From contig JAATGP010000008.1 in assembly GCA_015654635.1 (NCBI GenBank), positions 1-64,000 of the forward strand: a DNA stretch of 64,000 bases. The letters are read 5' to 3'. The notes under the pieces were generated by a model that saw nothing but the letters and a program-made list of their open reading frames with translations, ran no database searches and was not told the DNA's origin. This document shows, piece after piece, positions 41,601 to 48,884 of the stretch. A program made the position numbers and the translations under genes. The first letter of the stretch is position 1. Each line of letters begins with the position of its first letter. The stretch comes from Alphaproteobacteria bacterium (GTDB taxonomy: Bacteria > Pseudomonadota > Alphaproteobacteria > Micropepsales > Micropepsaceae).

Positions 41601-41800
41601 AATATGCGGAACTCTCGGGCGCGCAGCTCGAATACATCGACACGACGACGATGTCACAACTTGGAACAACTTTACTCGATTCCTTGAGTGCGGATCAGAT
41701 TGACGGCTTGACCGCTGATCAGATAGACGCAATCTCTGGCAGTGTGTATGCGAGTCTCTCTTCGAGCACACAAGCCGCCTTGAATAGTGCCCTGCATTGA
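32648..41800 (+). CDS. Giant octapeptide-repeat protein (3,050 residues)
   Basis: An uninterrupted 9.15-kb frame. From residue 13 to near the C-terminus it is one continuous series of octapeptides with consensus L-[ST]-[STA]-[TS]-Q-[ILVM]-[AGSR]-[AGS]. About three hydroxyl residues occur per unit; charges are few and mostly Asp/Glu, and I saw no cysteine. The S/T-x-x-Q/E pattern resembles a helix N-cap box, so each unit may form a short helix of a solenoid; a beta-solenoid is the alternative. There is no N-terminal signal peptide (MSSSVSNVSVSG), and no recognisable catalytic, RTX or autotransporter domain. The last 30 residues diverge. ATG 32648 is chosen because composition changes sharply there. 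The GT41 gene follows by 34 bases, suggesting O-glycosylation of the Ser/Thr units. Surface adhesin, sheath or S-layer-like roles are guesses. Confidence 0.85.
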   Translation: MSSSVSNVSVSGMTPAQIASETTTQIAAFTITDIEGLTSSQIAALTTTQLSVISVSQISAFSASQMAVFISSQIDAFGNDEVAALTTTQLSTFTATEVGALTDGQFEVLSSTQLSGLSTAQIRGLTTTEMGELTPTQLAGLTTGQIAALSGPQVRSLSTSAVAALAATQAAALTATQIAAMDDTQIGVLSATQFAVFSATQMGAIGTTQFATLTTSELSGLTTTQLQRISSAAIIALSSTQVDAFSASQLAAFSTTQMQGLGADDVGNLNAIQLGALSSSQIGALTTSAIGGLSEAEIAELSAAQLSGLTRTQMASFNETQAGALTTDQIPMLTTTQVSSLSTTDIASLSSEQFGALTAQQFSALTTTQLRALTDDQFAGLTPAQMGDLGANQIAGMTTTQIGSIPAARIAQLTTGQLSGITSTQITALTPDQLAALSTTQLASLSTTQIKAFDDVDMSIFTLTQLGALSAKQVGALTTTAIAGLTTTDVTALTATQIKGLTYTQMTVLSADQLGALTTAQITGLATTQLAGLSATDMGELTTTETAALTTTQIRSLTAMQMSGLDEDQIASLSLTQLSALTSTALSGLSTTQIGSLSITQVANLSTAQLVGLTSTAVGMLSSTQIGALSGTQVAALTTTQIKGLTADDVGGFTAVQLAKLTSPQLSAFTATAFSGFSDDQIASLSTTQLIGLNASDISDFTDEQITALTTTQILKLTATQLAGLSSTDLSDLSADQLATLSRTQMAQLSGNQLNGLSEDQLQSLTAVQLSGVSATALAAISTTQVSALTTSQFGALSAAQLRAFTKTEIAALGTTQISSLTTTQLSYLSSTQMAGLTSDDISSLGATQLAALSVLQVGGLSVTALNGLDPDLLAGLSTTQIRALSATQIASLDDDQMQALTTAQLAIMTTSQIRAMTTVEISGLDPDQFSALSKTQLAAMSTVQIAALTDTQIGLLDATRLATLTTTEVAALTTGQINDLTATQLGQLSAGQTKALTTTQVVSLSTAQIASLSATQLSWLNSTQMAVLTSDDITALSATQLARMGTTQIAAINRTAIASLTTTQLAGLTTAQAAALTATQFGGMADTQIASLSTTQLATFSATEMAALNKTQIDALSTDQIGSLTSTQIRGMTASEIANLGTTQIAALSQTQLAAMTTTQLAGFTSDEIGSLTATQLSKLSANQMSGLSTTGVTGLTQTQISGLTTTQVAGLTATQIGAMADTQIAALSASQFATFSAADLAALKQTQLAALSSDQIAALSSSQVKSLTATGLSGLSQTQISALTATQMAALTSTQITGLTADEVGALTTTQLAVLTAVQIAGLTTTAVAALSTQQIAAFSPTQIAGLKTTQIGALTATQAAALSTTQIATLTGSQIGALTTSDVAALSPTQLSVLTSTQAAALTATEIAAFTATQLSGLTSNQLAAFTATEMSALTSDQLDTLSAAQIAQFTTTQLAGLSATQIATLSTDQIAGLSTGQLAALSVAQVAGLTSSDIGALSLAQLATLNATRIAGLTATAIGGLTSSDIAALTATQISALTTSQMGALADTQIAAFSASQLSALSSTQIAGLAPTQIGDLATSQVAALSTGQIDGLTAAQIGALKTSQIAALSPSQLASLSTTQIAGLSAAEAASLTPAQLGALSGTQIGALSPNALTGLSTNQIAALNSTQIGALTTAQIQSLADTQIAALTTSEIAALSAAQIKGLTAEQVANLTQAQAAALSSDQVAAMVATELAGFTQTQLQALSATQLAALTATQMGTLSAAQLEALRETQIAALTTTQLGGLSAAQFAALDTSQIAAFTTTQLASLSPSQLAGYSDDDVSALSTDQLAALSATQLSALTTTAITGLTATELAALTTTQLRGLTATQFGALTADQVQTLSTTDVANLTTTQIGGISMTGMGALTATQLAVLSTTQLSALSADEITGLSTAQFAALNATQLGAMTATEVGALTNDQLGVLSAAQIAGLSTTLIRGLSAAQIGALTTTQLAGLSTAQIGALSSSQVQGLTQTEMAALTDSQLATLTASQMAALTTTAIGGLTVGQIAELSGTQIAGLTGTELGALEDTQVAALTTAQMSQLTATQLAGFGDTQIGALSAAQMAVLTTRQIAALSAGSMDQLTTTDVAALNATQVAALTATQIAALDQDQINALSASQLAALRTTQLAALTATEVSALTQTQLSALATTQVAALSTQAVAGLTEDQIAGLDQTRLGALTATQIASLTSTQVGALTTTEIGAMSSTQLKALSGNAIAGLSSGQIAALSSTQLALLTPTEVAGLSANQISALSNTQLAALTATQVAALSPTALGGLSVDEMSALSSAQLAALTATQFGALSDVQIAALSSTALASMTTTQIAGLSATAIEGLSPSKLAALSTGQVRALTASQMQALESTQLAALTTSQIAALTTTQITALGETAIAALESTQLASLKATQISAIAPGAVHGLSTSDIANLTATQFAALGASQIAALADTQVASLTASEIGAMSTTQLQSLSGTGIQALTTTQMAGLTATELQHLTATEIGYLVDTQIAALSTTQIANLSTAQTAALNQTALNGLTSTQIAALTTTQIGTLTATELAAFSETQIATLTTTQLDALSTTAMAGLTATQVGALSLEQIDSLSKYQLAAIDEDGISGISDTQIASLTTNQLSTLSVTQLAALSTTALGGLTESQMAGLTTTQIASLSADSVSGLSWTQIAGLTTSQIGALTATEVAGLTQTQIAALSTTQIRSLSADQVAVLSTDAIAGLSSTDIEALNSTQLHALSTSQISAFTATAVSGLTAGDLDGLTATQLGALSATAISGLTASQIQSLDTTQIAAFSTTEMAGLTATQISEFVTTQFAKLTPAQIGALSKSAITGLTGTQINNLTLTQMSGLTATQFSALTTTEIPEFNTTEIAAMSAVQLAALVRVQLRALTDQQIDALNLTQISNLSSTQIGALSVDQLQSLDAAQFETLSATQIAGLSATQLDNLSGSEYAELSGAQLEYIDTTTMSQLGTTLLDSLSADQIDGLTADQIDAISGSVYASLSSSTQAALNSALH
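32684..41740 (+). repeat. ~370-copy, 24-bp (8-codon) tandem coding repeat
   Basis: Units such as LTTTQIAA, LSATQLAG and FSTTQMQG follow without spacers. The protein motif is kept while the DNA is degenerate, so the array is old and under selection at the protein level. At irregular intervals the Gln is replaced, giving units like LTTTAIAG, LSTTDIAS and LSSEQFGA. Copy number is estimated from length divided by 24. Some units have Phe, Ile, Met or Val at position 1. Confidence 0.9.
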
Positions 41801-41834
41801 TCCTGCATTGCGTTGGTCCTGAGAGGAGAACATC

Positions 41835-43829
41835 GTGCGATCGGCATTGCTTGCCTCGGCGTTGCAGAAGGCCGCCGAGCAGAAATTGAGCGTTCTGGAG
41901 CTGATTCAAGCCGTCGAGACGTTGAAGCCGCTGGGGGCGGAGCACGTGCGCAGCCTGTATGCGACGTGGGTCCAGCACAACGAGAGCGATCCGTTGCTTT
42001 ACGCGGTCCTCTTCAACTATTCCGTGCTCCTCACGGATTCTGGCGCGCTTGCCGAGGCACAGGATGCGCTCGAACGCGCGCTCGCCCTGAAAAGCGACTT
42101 CATGCAGGCGCGGATCAATCTCGGGCGCATCCACGAGCGTAAAGGCCATACGGTCGAGGCTGTGGAGCAATGGTCCAAGGTCAGCGATGGCCTGTCGCAG
42201 GTGACGGCCACGGCCATCATCAATAAAACCACGGCATTGAACCAGATGGCGCGGGTGCTCGAGGCGGCGTCGCAGGACGACGCGGCGGAAAACATGCTGC
42301 GGCAGAGCGTGGAAATTGATCCCAACCAGCGCGAGCCTGTGCAACATTATCTCGCTTGCCGCCAGCGCCAATGCGAGTGGCCAATTATACAGCCGTGGGA
42401 GCGCGTCACCCGCCGCACGCTCATGACCGGAATGTCCCCGTTATCGGCTGCGGCCTATACGGACGACCCGATGCTGCAACTGGCGCTCGCTTGGCATTAC
42501 AATATGCATGACGTGGGAACGCCCGCAGCTATCGAAATCACGTCATCGGCGGTAGCTTGGCGCAATGGCCGGCTGCGTATCGGCTATTTGTCCTCGGATT
42601 TGCGTGAGCATGCCGTGGGGCATTTGATGGCCGAAGTGTTCGCTTTGCACGATCACGATAAGGTCGAGATTTTTGCCTATTATTGCGGACCGAAATCGGG
42701 CGATGCGATGCATCGCGCTTACCGTGAGGCCGCCGACCACTGGATCGACATTACCGATATAAGCGATGCCGATGCCGCCCAGCGGATGGCGGCAGACGGT
42801 ATCCAGATTCTCGTTGACGTAAATGGCTATACTCGCGAGGCACGGACGAAAGTCGTGGCCATGCGGCCTGCGCCGGTCATCGTCAATTGGCTGGGGTATC
42901 CCGGCACGATGGCCAGTCCCTATCACCACTACATCATCGCCGATGATGCCGTCATTCCCGAAGAGCACGAAATTTTCTATTCGGAAAAGGTCCTGCGTCT
43001 TCCCTGCTACCAGCCCAACAACCGCAAGCGGATTGTCTCATCCCATACGCCGTCGCGGGCGGAATGCGGCCTGCCCGAACATGAAACGGTTTATTGCTGT
43101 TTCAATGGCACCCACAAGATCACCCGGGCCACTTTTGAACGCTGGCTTGACGTTCTCCAGCGCGTGCCGGGCAGCGTGTTGTGGCTTCTGGCGGCGGGTG
43201 CAGCCGTTGAGGAGCGTCTGCGGGTGGCAGCGGAGGCGAAAGGAATTGCCAGAGAGCGGCTCGTCTTTGCCGACAAGCGCGTCAATCCCGATCATTTGGC
43301 GCGCTACCGGCTGGCCGATCTGTTCCTCGATTGCCTGCCTTACGGTGCTCATACCACGGCCTCCGATGCGCTGTGGATGGGTGTCCCCGTCCTGACGCTG
43401 GTGGGGCGGAGTTTTGCCGCCCGGGTTTGCGGCAGTCTGGTTACAGCCGCCGGGGTTGGCGAACTCTGCTGCGATACCGCCGAGGATTATGTCGAACGCG
43501 CTGCCGCCTTGGGGCTCGACCGGTCGCGGCTTGCCGCCCTTAAGGATAGGCTGTCGTCGCAACGCGATAGCTGCACACTCTTCGATACGCCGGGTTTGGT
43601 GCGGGCTTTGGAGGGCCTTTACGCCGCGATGTGGCAGGATTTCACAAGCGGCGCGCGTCCCGTACCCGACCTTCTCAATCTTGACCGCTATCTTGCGATC
43701 GGCATCGAGCGCGATCAGGAAGCCGCGCCGTTTGCCGACGATGCCTCCCTGCGGGCCTGGTGGAAGGACAAGCTGAAACAACAGCATGCCTTGCGTCCGT
43801 TGCAGCGGGATTGGCGTTTTTTCCACTGA
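41835..43829 (+). CDS. TPR-GT41 glycosyltransferase (SPINDLY/O-GlcNAc-transferase type)
   Basis: 664 residues. The N-terminal part (about 1-190) is helical with TPR units (for example AEAQDALERALALKSDFMQARINLGRIH). The GT41 catalytic half follows: LRIGYLSSDLREHAVGHLMAEVF with the conserved His, VNWLGYPGTMASPYHHYIIADD, the nucleotide-binding Lys in FNGTHKITRATFERWLDVLQRVPGSVLWLL, and YGAHTTASDALWMGVPVLTLVG. Such enzymes move a sugar from a UDP donor to Ser/Thr of protein. No signal peptide, so it acts in the cytosol. The start is GTG 41835 with AGGAG 6-7 bases ahead, 34 bases after the giant gene. Dedicated modification of that protein is the simplest reading. Confidence 0.9.
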   Translation: MRSALLASALQKAAEQKLSVLELIQAVETLKPLGAEHVRSLYATWVQHNESDPLLYAVLFNYSVLLTDSGALAEAQDALERALALKSDFMQARINLGRIHERKGHTVEAVEQWSKVSDGLSQVTATAIINKTTALNQMARVLEAASQDDAAENMLRQSVEIDPNQREPVQHYLACRQRQCEWPIIQPWERVTRRTLMTGMSPLSAAAYTDDPMLQLALAWHYNMHDVGTPAAIEITSSAVAWRNGRLRIGYLSSDLREHAVGHLMAEVFALHDHDKVEIFAYYCGPKSGDAMHRAYREAADHWIDITDISDADAAQRMAADGIQILVDVNGYTREARTKVVAMRPAPVIVNWLGYPGTMASPYHHYIIADDAVIPEEHEIFYSEKVLRLPCYQPNNRKRIVSSHTPSRAECGLPEHETVYCCFNGTHKITRATFERWLDVLQRVPGSVLWLLAAGAAVEERLRVAAEAKGIARERLVFADKRVNPDHLARYRLADLFLDCLPYGAHTTASDALWMGVPVLTLVGRSFAARVCGSLVTAAGVGELCCDTAEDYVERAAALGLDRSRLAALKDRLSSQRDSCTLFDTPGLVRALEGLYAAMWQDFTSGARPVPDLLNLDRYLAIGIERDQEAAPFADDASLRAWWKDKLKQQHALRPLQRDWRFFH

Positions 43830-43937
43830 CCGGGCGTGGTTCGCTTATCCGCCATTGCGCAGCGCGGGTTTCCGATAAATTACGTGACCAAACAAAAAGT
43901 CGGGGCGAAGCGGTGATTCGGCTGAATCCGGTTTGCT

Positions 43938-46900
43938 TTAGATACGGCCTTTGAACCCAAGAAGAACCGAGGTGCCCGGGTAATAAACGCTGTCGGGGTT
44001 GTCGGTGTTGCCGATATAAATGCGCGAGCGGGCTTGGTTGAGGTTGAGGACATCAAGCGTGAACTGGGCGCCGTGGAAGGCGGTATTGTTGAGCCAGGCG
44101 GGCGCGTAGCTCGCCGAAAGGTCCAGCTGGCCATAAGCCGCCGTGTACTCGGGTTGCAGGATGTTTTGACTGGCCGGTGTGGCCGTCGAAATGAATTTTG
44201 AAATATAATTGTATGTCATATGAACGGAAATATCGCCGTGCTCGTAATAAGCCCCGGCGTTGAAGGTGTTCGGTGCGATACCCGTCACCAAATCCTGGGC
44301 TTGGCTCGTGGTTACGCCCGCATCGACATGTTTGCTGACATGCGTGACGGTCCCATTGATGCCGATACCTTCGAGCAGGAAATCGAGCGGCAACACATAA
44401 GAGACTTCAAGCCCGTCCAGATACAAAGTCTGCGTCAGGTTGATCGTTGTGGTGACGGAGACGGACTCGTTGGGGCCGCCGTTGGCGTTATAGTCCGCAA
44501 GCTGCGTCGGCGTCAGCGACGCGACTGGAATGCCTGTGGCACTGAAGGGCTCGACCATGGTCTGGGTCGTGGTGAAATTGGTGATGTTCTTGCGGAAATA
44601 GTCGATTGCAATTTGGCCCGGGCCGCCGAGATACCACTCCGCGCCCACATCCATGTTGTCGGAAAAATAAGGCTGCAGGTCGGGATTTCCCGCCGAGATG
44701 GGGCTGAGAAGGGCGCTGTTGAAGGCCATGCCCGGCAATAAGGCCGCGGGCGGACTGCGTGTCATCGACCGTGATGCGGCCAAGCGCACCACAATGTCCT
44801 CGCTGGCATCGATCGCCATGTTGAAAGACGGCAGCACGCCTTGATAGGTGTGGCTGTCGCTGAAGTTGACAAAGCCGGAACCTTGCGAGATGGGGCCGAC
44901 GATTTTTTGCAGCGTATTGTAGTAGCGCAGTCCCGCATTCAGATGAATATCGTGGTCGAGCAGCCTGATAAGCGCATCGGCTTCGATAAATCCATTTTGC
45001 GTTTTTTCATCCACCGCGCCGGATTTTTGCGCGCCCAGTGATCCGGTGGGGTTGAAGGGCGCCGAATCGAGAAAGCCGCGAATGTTGGTTGCCTTGTCGA
45101 GCGCGCCCGTCGCGATAACAAAACTGTTGAAGCCTTCGCTGCCGTCGCTGGAGTGCAGGAAATTGCTCGCCGGAATGCGGCTGAGATATTGTCCGAGCTG
45201 GGCATTGGTTACCAATCCGGCTGCCCCTGCCGGCAGTGTTGTTCCATCGGCAAGCGTGCAGAGCGCATCGGCGGTACTGGTGCCGAGGACGCAGCGCTGC
45301 GCCATAGTGCTGTTATCGCGCGCGTTGATGAAACGGTAGTGCTGCTGATAGTCGTAACCGAACTTCAAGCTGGCGGTCTCATCACCCAAGCTGACGGTCC
45401 ACTGCGTGCCTTTGTCGATCGTGTCCCGGAATAAGGGCTGAGCCCGCACTGAATACCATTGCCACGTCCCGCTTGCCGGGTCGTTCAAGGGGGCGGTTGT
45501 GGTGATGGTCGGCATATCCTGGCCGGGAGTCATGCGGTAGGTGGCGGTATAGCCGGCACCGGGTGTGGTCTGCGCCAGATAGGACCACTGGCGGCGGTTC
45601 ATCGCACTGTCGTTGTAGTCGAGCGCGCCGTGTACTTTCAGCCAGGGGCGAGGCGACCAATCGACTGTCGGGCTGACATCGAGAAAATGGATGTTCTCCC
45701 GGAATGGCTGGCTGATGAAGAAGAAGCTGGTGTTCAGAAATGTTCCTGCGGTCAGGTAATGCAGGTTGTCCGTTTTGAGGTTCACCGGGATCATGCAGCT
45801 CGGGTCGGTACCGGCGGCATTGCACGAATTGCGCACGAACCAATCCATCTGTTCGTCGTCATAGTCGCGCTGCGCATATTCGTAGAGCGTGCTTAAGTTG
45901 AATTCCAGCTCTTCGCTGGGCCGGTATTGAATATCGCCCAGCAGCGAATAGCGGTTTTTGCTGCCGATCTTCAACACGGGGCTGGCCAGATACGGGAAGA
46001 TCACATTGCTAAGATCGGTGGTCGAAAGACCAGAGGTGCCGCCCGGCGTATTGACGCCGCCGGAATACGCATAGGGCGATCCAGCCGCTCCGATGCCGAG
46101 GCTTGGATTGGCCGCTACAGCGGCCGGAACCACGCTCGCCCAGCGGAAACTCTGTCCCGACCCGATGGTATTGCAGTTTGGGCAGCTACCCGCTGGCTGC
46201 TGTCCGCCGACATCGGCGAGGGCATTGCCCACCGATTCATAGCCGTCGTCTCGAAATTGGTAATGCTGGACCGCAAGACCGATGAGGATGCCGAAGCGCT
46301 CGCTCCAGCTCTGTGAAGCAATCAACGCGGCTCGAGGACTAAGCGCACCGCTATTGCTATTGAGTTGCTCCTGGAACGAATAGTTGAGGTGGAAGCCAGC
46401 TTCGATTTCGTCCAAGGGGCGGACCGTTGCCATGTCAACCACGCCGGCAATGCCGCCTTCATACATGTCCGCGGTCGGCGTTTTGTTCACCGTGATCCGG
46501 GTGAAGAGTTCGACCGGAAACATATCGAGATCGACTTCCCGGTTCTGGTTGCCGGATCCGAGCGTGCCATCGGTCGCCACGTCGACGGGATGTCCGTTCA
46601 TCAGCACTTCGGTGAAACTGGGCCCGAGGCCGCGTACCGAGATCTGCGTGCCTTCGCCATCCTGGTCTCGCGTCAATTGAATCCCCGGCACGCGGTTGAT
46701 GGCGTCAGCCGCATTGAGATCGGGAAATTTTCCAATATCGACGGCGAATACCGAATCGCTGAAGTTCGCCGCGCTGCGTTTGACCATCGCCGCCGATTGC
46801 AGGCTGGCCCGGTAGCCTGTGACCGTAATGGCTTCGGGCGCGGCCAAAAATGTTGGCTCGGGCGCGATGGGGGCGGGAGTTGGCCGGGCTTTCGGCCTGA

Positions 46901-47204
46901 CGACGAGGATGACGGTGCGCCCATCGTCGGAGGCGACCGAAAGCGGCGTGTCTTTCAGAAGCAATGCGAGCGCGGCGGCGGTTTCCAGCGTGCCGCTAAT
47001 CGCCGGCGTCGTGATGCCTTTGAGGGCCTGGCCCGGGGCCACGATCTGCCGTCCGGCTTGCTGGGCAAAGACCGGGATGGAGATTTCGGCTTCTTCTTGC
47101 GGAATGCTGAAGCTATGGGCATCGCTTGCAGCCCAAGAGGCGCCGACGCACGCAAGCAGCGCAGCGCCGCTCTCCAAAGCGGTTCTGACCGAACGAAGCC
47201 TCAT
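43938..47204 (-). CDS. TonB-dependent receptor 3 with STN domain (TonB-Xanth-Caul type)
   Basis: 1,088 residues. Signal peptide (about 1-25), STN domain (about 31-105: FSIPQEEAEISIPVFAQQ, TVILVV), a Pro-rich linker, then AITVTGYRASLQSA, the signature of the Xanthomonas/Caulobacter carbohydrate TBDT family. Plug (QLTRDQDGEGTQISVRGLGP) and barrel follow; the C-terminus is SVLLGFKGRI. AGAGGG lies 5 bases before the ATG. FecR and sigma genes lie directly upstream on the same strand, so it should signal through them. It is a close paralog of TBDT 4. Confidence 0.92.
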   Translation of the reverse strand: MRLRSVRTALESGAALLACVGASWAASDAHSFSIPQEEAEISIPVFAQQAGRQIVAPGQALKGITTPAISGTLETAAALALLLKDTPLSVASDDGRTVILVVRPKARPTPAPIAPEPTFLAAPEAITVTGYRASLQSAAMVKRSAANFSDSVFAVDIGKFPDLNAADAINRVPGIQLTRDQDGEGTQISVRGLGPSFTEVLMNGHPVDVATDGTLGSGNQNREVDLDMFPVELFTRITVNKTPTADMYEGGIAGVVDMATVRPLDEIEAGFHLNYSFQEQLNSNSGALSPRAALIASQSWSERFGILIGLAVQHYQFRDDGYESVGNALADVGGQQPAGSCPNCNTIGSGQSFRWASVVPAAVAANPSLGIGAAGSPYAYSGGVNTPGGTSGLSTTDLSNVIFPYLASPVLKIGSKNRYSLLGDIQYRPSEELEFNLSTLYEYAQRDYDDEQMDWFVRNSCNAAGTDPSCMIPVNLKTDNLHYLTAGTFLNTSFFFISQPFRENIHFLDVSPTVDWSPRPWLKVHGALDYNDSAMNRRQWSYLAQTTPGAGYTATYRMTPGQDMPTITTTAPLNDPASGTWQWYSVRAQPLFRDTIDKGTQWTVSLGDETASLKFGYDYQQHYRFINARDNSTMAQRCVLGTSTADALCTLADGTTLPAGAAGLVTNAQLGQYLSRIPASNFLHSSDGSEGFNSFVIATGALDKATNIRGFLDSAPFNPTGSLGAQKSGAVDEKTQNGFIEADALIRLLDHDIHLNAGLRYYNTLQKIVGPISQGSGFVNFSDSHTYQGVLPSFNMAIDASEDIVVRLAASRSMTRSPPAALLPGMAFNSALLSPISAGNPDLQPYFSDNMDVGAEWYLGGPGQIAIDYFRKNITNFTTTQTMVEPFSATGIPVASLTPTQLADYNANGGPNESVSVTTTINLTQTLYLDGLEVSYVLPLDFLLEGIGINGTVTHVSKHVDAGVTTSQAQDLVTGIAPNTFNAGAYYEHGDISVHMTYNYISKFISTATPASQNILQPEYTAAYGQLDLSASYAPAWLNNTAFHGAQFTLDVLNLNQARSRIYIGNTDNPDSVYYPGTSVLLGFKGRI

Positions 47205-47281
47205 TAACCCTCTGTGTTATGGTCCTTACGTTTGGACTTCTCTGAGCAGCGGGCCGCCGGTTTTGGGAACCTCCGAGGCGA

Positions 47282-48238
47282 TCAAGGACCTTTGTGCGAA
47301 AGGCGCACTTCGTGGTCCTTCACGTCCACGTTGAGATCGAGCGATATGGCCGCCGCTTTGGCAAAACCGACCGGATCACTGGACTGATATAGCCCGGTAA
47401 CGGTGCTGTTTGCCACTGCCGGATCGTCGAGAATGATCTGTGTTCTACTATAACGCGCGAATTCCCGGGCGGCGGAAGCCAGCGTACGGTTCTGCAGGAA
47501 AATATGGCCGCTTTGCCAAGCCATATCCTGTGCCAGCGTGGTGGCGGTCAGCGCTTCAATGGTCACCGCGCCATCAGGGCCGATCGTGGCGCGTTTGGTC
47601 GCCGGCAGCAGGAAGGGCTGCGCATGAGGACGTTCGATCCGCACCACACCTTCGCGCACCTGAACCTCAAAGGGACGGCCTGGCAAAGACAGAACCGAGA
47701 AGCTGGTGCCGACAGCTCTGACCTCGATACCGCGCGCTTCGACCACAAAGGCTCGTGCCTTATTTTTGGCCACATCGAAAAGGGCCTCGCCCTCGACCAA
47801 AGTAATGCCCCGTCGCTCGGTTGTGTAGCGGACGATGGCCTTCGAACTGGTGTTGAGCGTGATCTGGGAACCATCGGACAAGGCGACGAGCTTGGTTTCG
47901 CCCAGCTGCGTTGCGTACACGTCTTCGTGGGTACGGTCCCAAAAACGGTCGACGCCCACGGCGATCACCGCCAGCGAGGCCGCGATCGACCCAATCAGGA
48001 GCAATCGCCGGCGGCTCAAGACGGAAGCTGGGGCGCGATCCGCGGCGGGCAGTTGGCGGGCGCGGTCGATGCGCACCAAAATGGCATTGGCCTTCAGGAA
48101 GGCGCCAAGATGACGCAGGTCGGCATCAAGCCAAGCGTTCAGCTCGGCCTGCGCTGAAGCCGAGAGGTCGGTGCCTTTGGCTGCCCACTCGGCGGCCTGC
48201 CGGTCGATGTCGTTACCCTGCGGAGTCATCGTTTTCAT
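47282..48238 (-). CDS. FecR-type anti-sigma factor B
   Basis: 318 residues. The DUF4880-like start (DIDRQAAEWAAKGTDLSASAQAELNAWLDAD), one membrane helix (LLLIGSIAASLAVIAVGVDRF), the FecR domain (TKLVALSDGSQITLNTSS, GEALFDVAKNKARAFVVE) and a C-terminal STN-like part are visible. It overlaps the 3' end of the sigma gene by about 26 bases if ATG 48238 is used; a GTG at 48259 and an ATG at 48229 are alternatives. It sits 77 bases before TBDT 3. Confidence 0.88.
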   Translation of the reverse strand: MKTMTPQGNDIDRQAAEWAAKGTDLSASAQAELNAWLDADLRHLGAFLKANAILVRIDRARQLPAADRAPASVLSRRRLLLIGSIAASLAVIAVGVDRFWDRTHEDVYATQLGETKLVALSDGSQITLNTSSKAIVRYTTERRGITLVEGEALFDVAKNKARAFVVEARGIEVRAVGTSFSVLSLPGRPFEVQVREGVVRIERPHAQPFLLPATKRATIGPDGAVTIEALTATTLAQDMAWQSGHIFLQNRTLASAAREFARYSRTQIILDDPAVANSTVTGLYQSSDPVGFAKAAAISLDLNVDVKDHEVRLSHKGP

Positions 48239-48884
48239 CGTCAGAATTGGGATACTCACTATTATGAGACAATCGGGGCGTGCCTTTTCCCCCCCCGCGC
48301 CCGAAATGATCCATCAACATGGTAACGGCGCGGGCCAGATGTTTTTCGACTGCCTTTTCCCCGATTGACAGTTTGTTCGCGGTTTCCCGCTGCGACAAGC
48401 CTTCAATTCGGCGCAGCTTCAGCACTTCCTGCGCGCGCTTTGGCAGGGTGGCGATGGCATTGTTGATTTCGCGCAGGTCGTCACGCAGGGAGGCCCGTTC
48501 TTCCGGGTTTGCTTCCAGGGACGCCACATTCAATTCGCTGAGGTCGCCGACGGCGGAAATCGATACGATCTGCGAGCGGCGCACAAAGTTCAAAAGGATC
48601 GAATACGCCACCTGAAAGGCATAATGCTTGGGATCGCGGATATGCTCGAAGCTGTCGAGCGAGCCGATCTTGGCGTACATCTCCTGAACGATATCGTCGA
48701 TTTCAAGCCCGACGGTGCGGTGAAGCCGCAGCCACGCGCGAATATCCTGCTCATAGGGCAGGAGGTTTTTTTCAATCCACACCGCACGTGCATGAACCTT
48801 GTCGAGCGTCATAGCCGCGCGATTTTGCGGCGCAGCGCGGTCCGCAGCGATGGTCTTGTGGGTTGGCGGGCGCAATGCAGGCAT
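48213..48884 (-). CDS. ECF sigma factor B (FecI-like)
   Basis: About 223 residues. Region 2 (LHRTVGLEIDDIVQEMYAKIGSLDSFEHI, YAFQVAYSILLNFVRRSQIV) and region 4 (AIATLPKRAQEVLKLRRIEGLSQRETANKLSIGEKAVEKHLARA) are clear. A hydrophilic Asp/Asn-rich tail follows. The start is unsure: ATG 48884 is listed; ATG 48812 begins nearer the conserved core, and no good ribosome site marks either. It probably controls TBDT 3, TBDT 4 and the GH operon. Confidence 0.87.
   Translation of the reverse strand: MPALRPPTHKTIAADRAAPQNRAAMTLDKVHARAVWIEKNLLPYEQDIRAWLRLHRTVGLEIDDIVQEMYAKIGSLDSFEHIRDPKHYAFQVAYSILLNFVRRSQIVSISAVGDLSELNVASLEANPEERASLRDDLREINNAIATLPKRAQEVLKLRRIEGLSQRETANKLSIGEKAVEKHLARAVTMLMDHFGRGGGKGTPRLSHNSEYPNSDDENDDSAG

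Noticed and set aside
32684..41740. CRISPR or satellite DNA as explanation of the repeat array
   Set aside because: There are no spacers, copies are contiguous and degenerate at DNA level, and the reading frame is kept for 9 kb, so it is a protein repeat.
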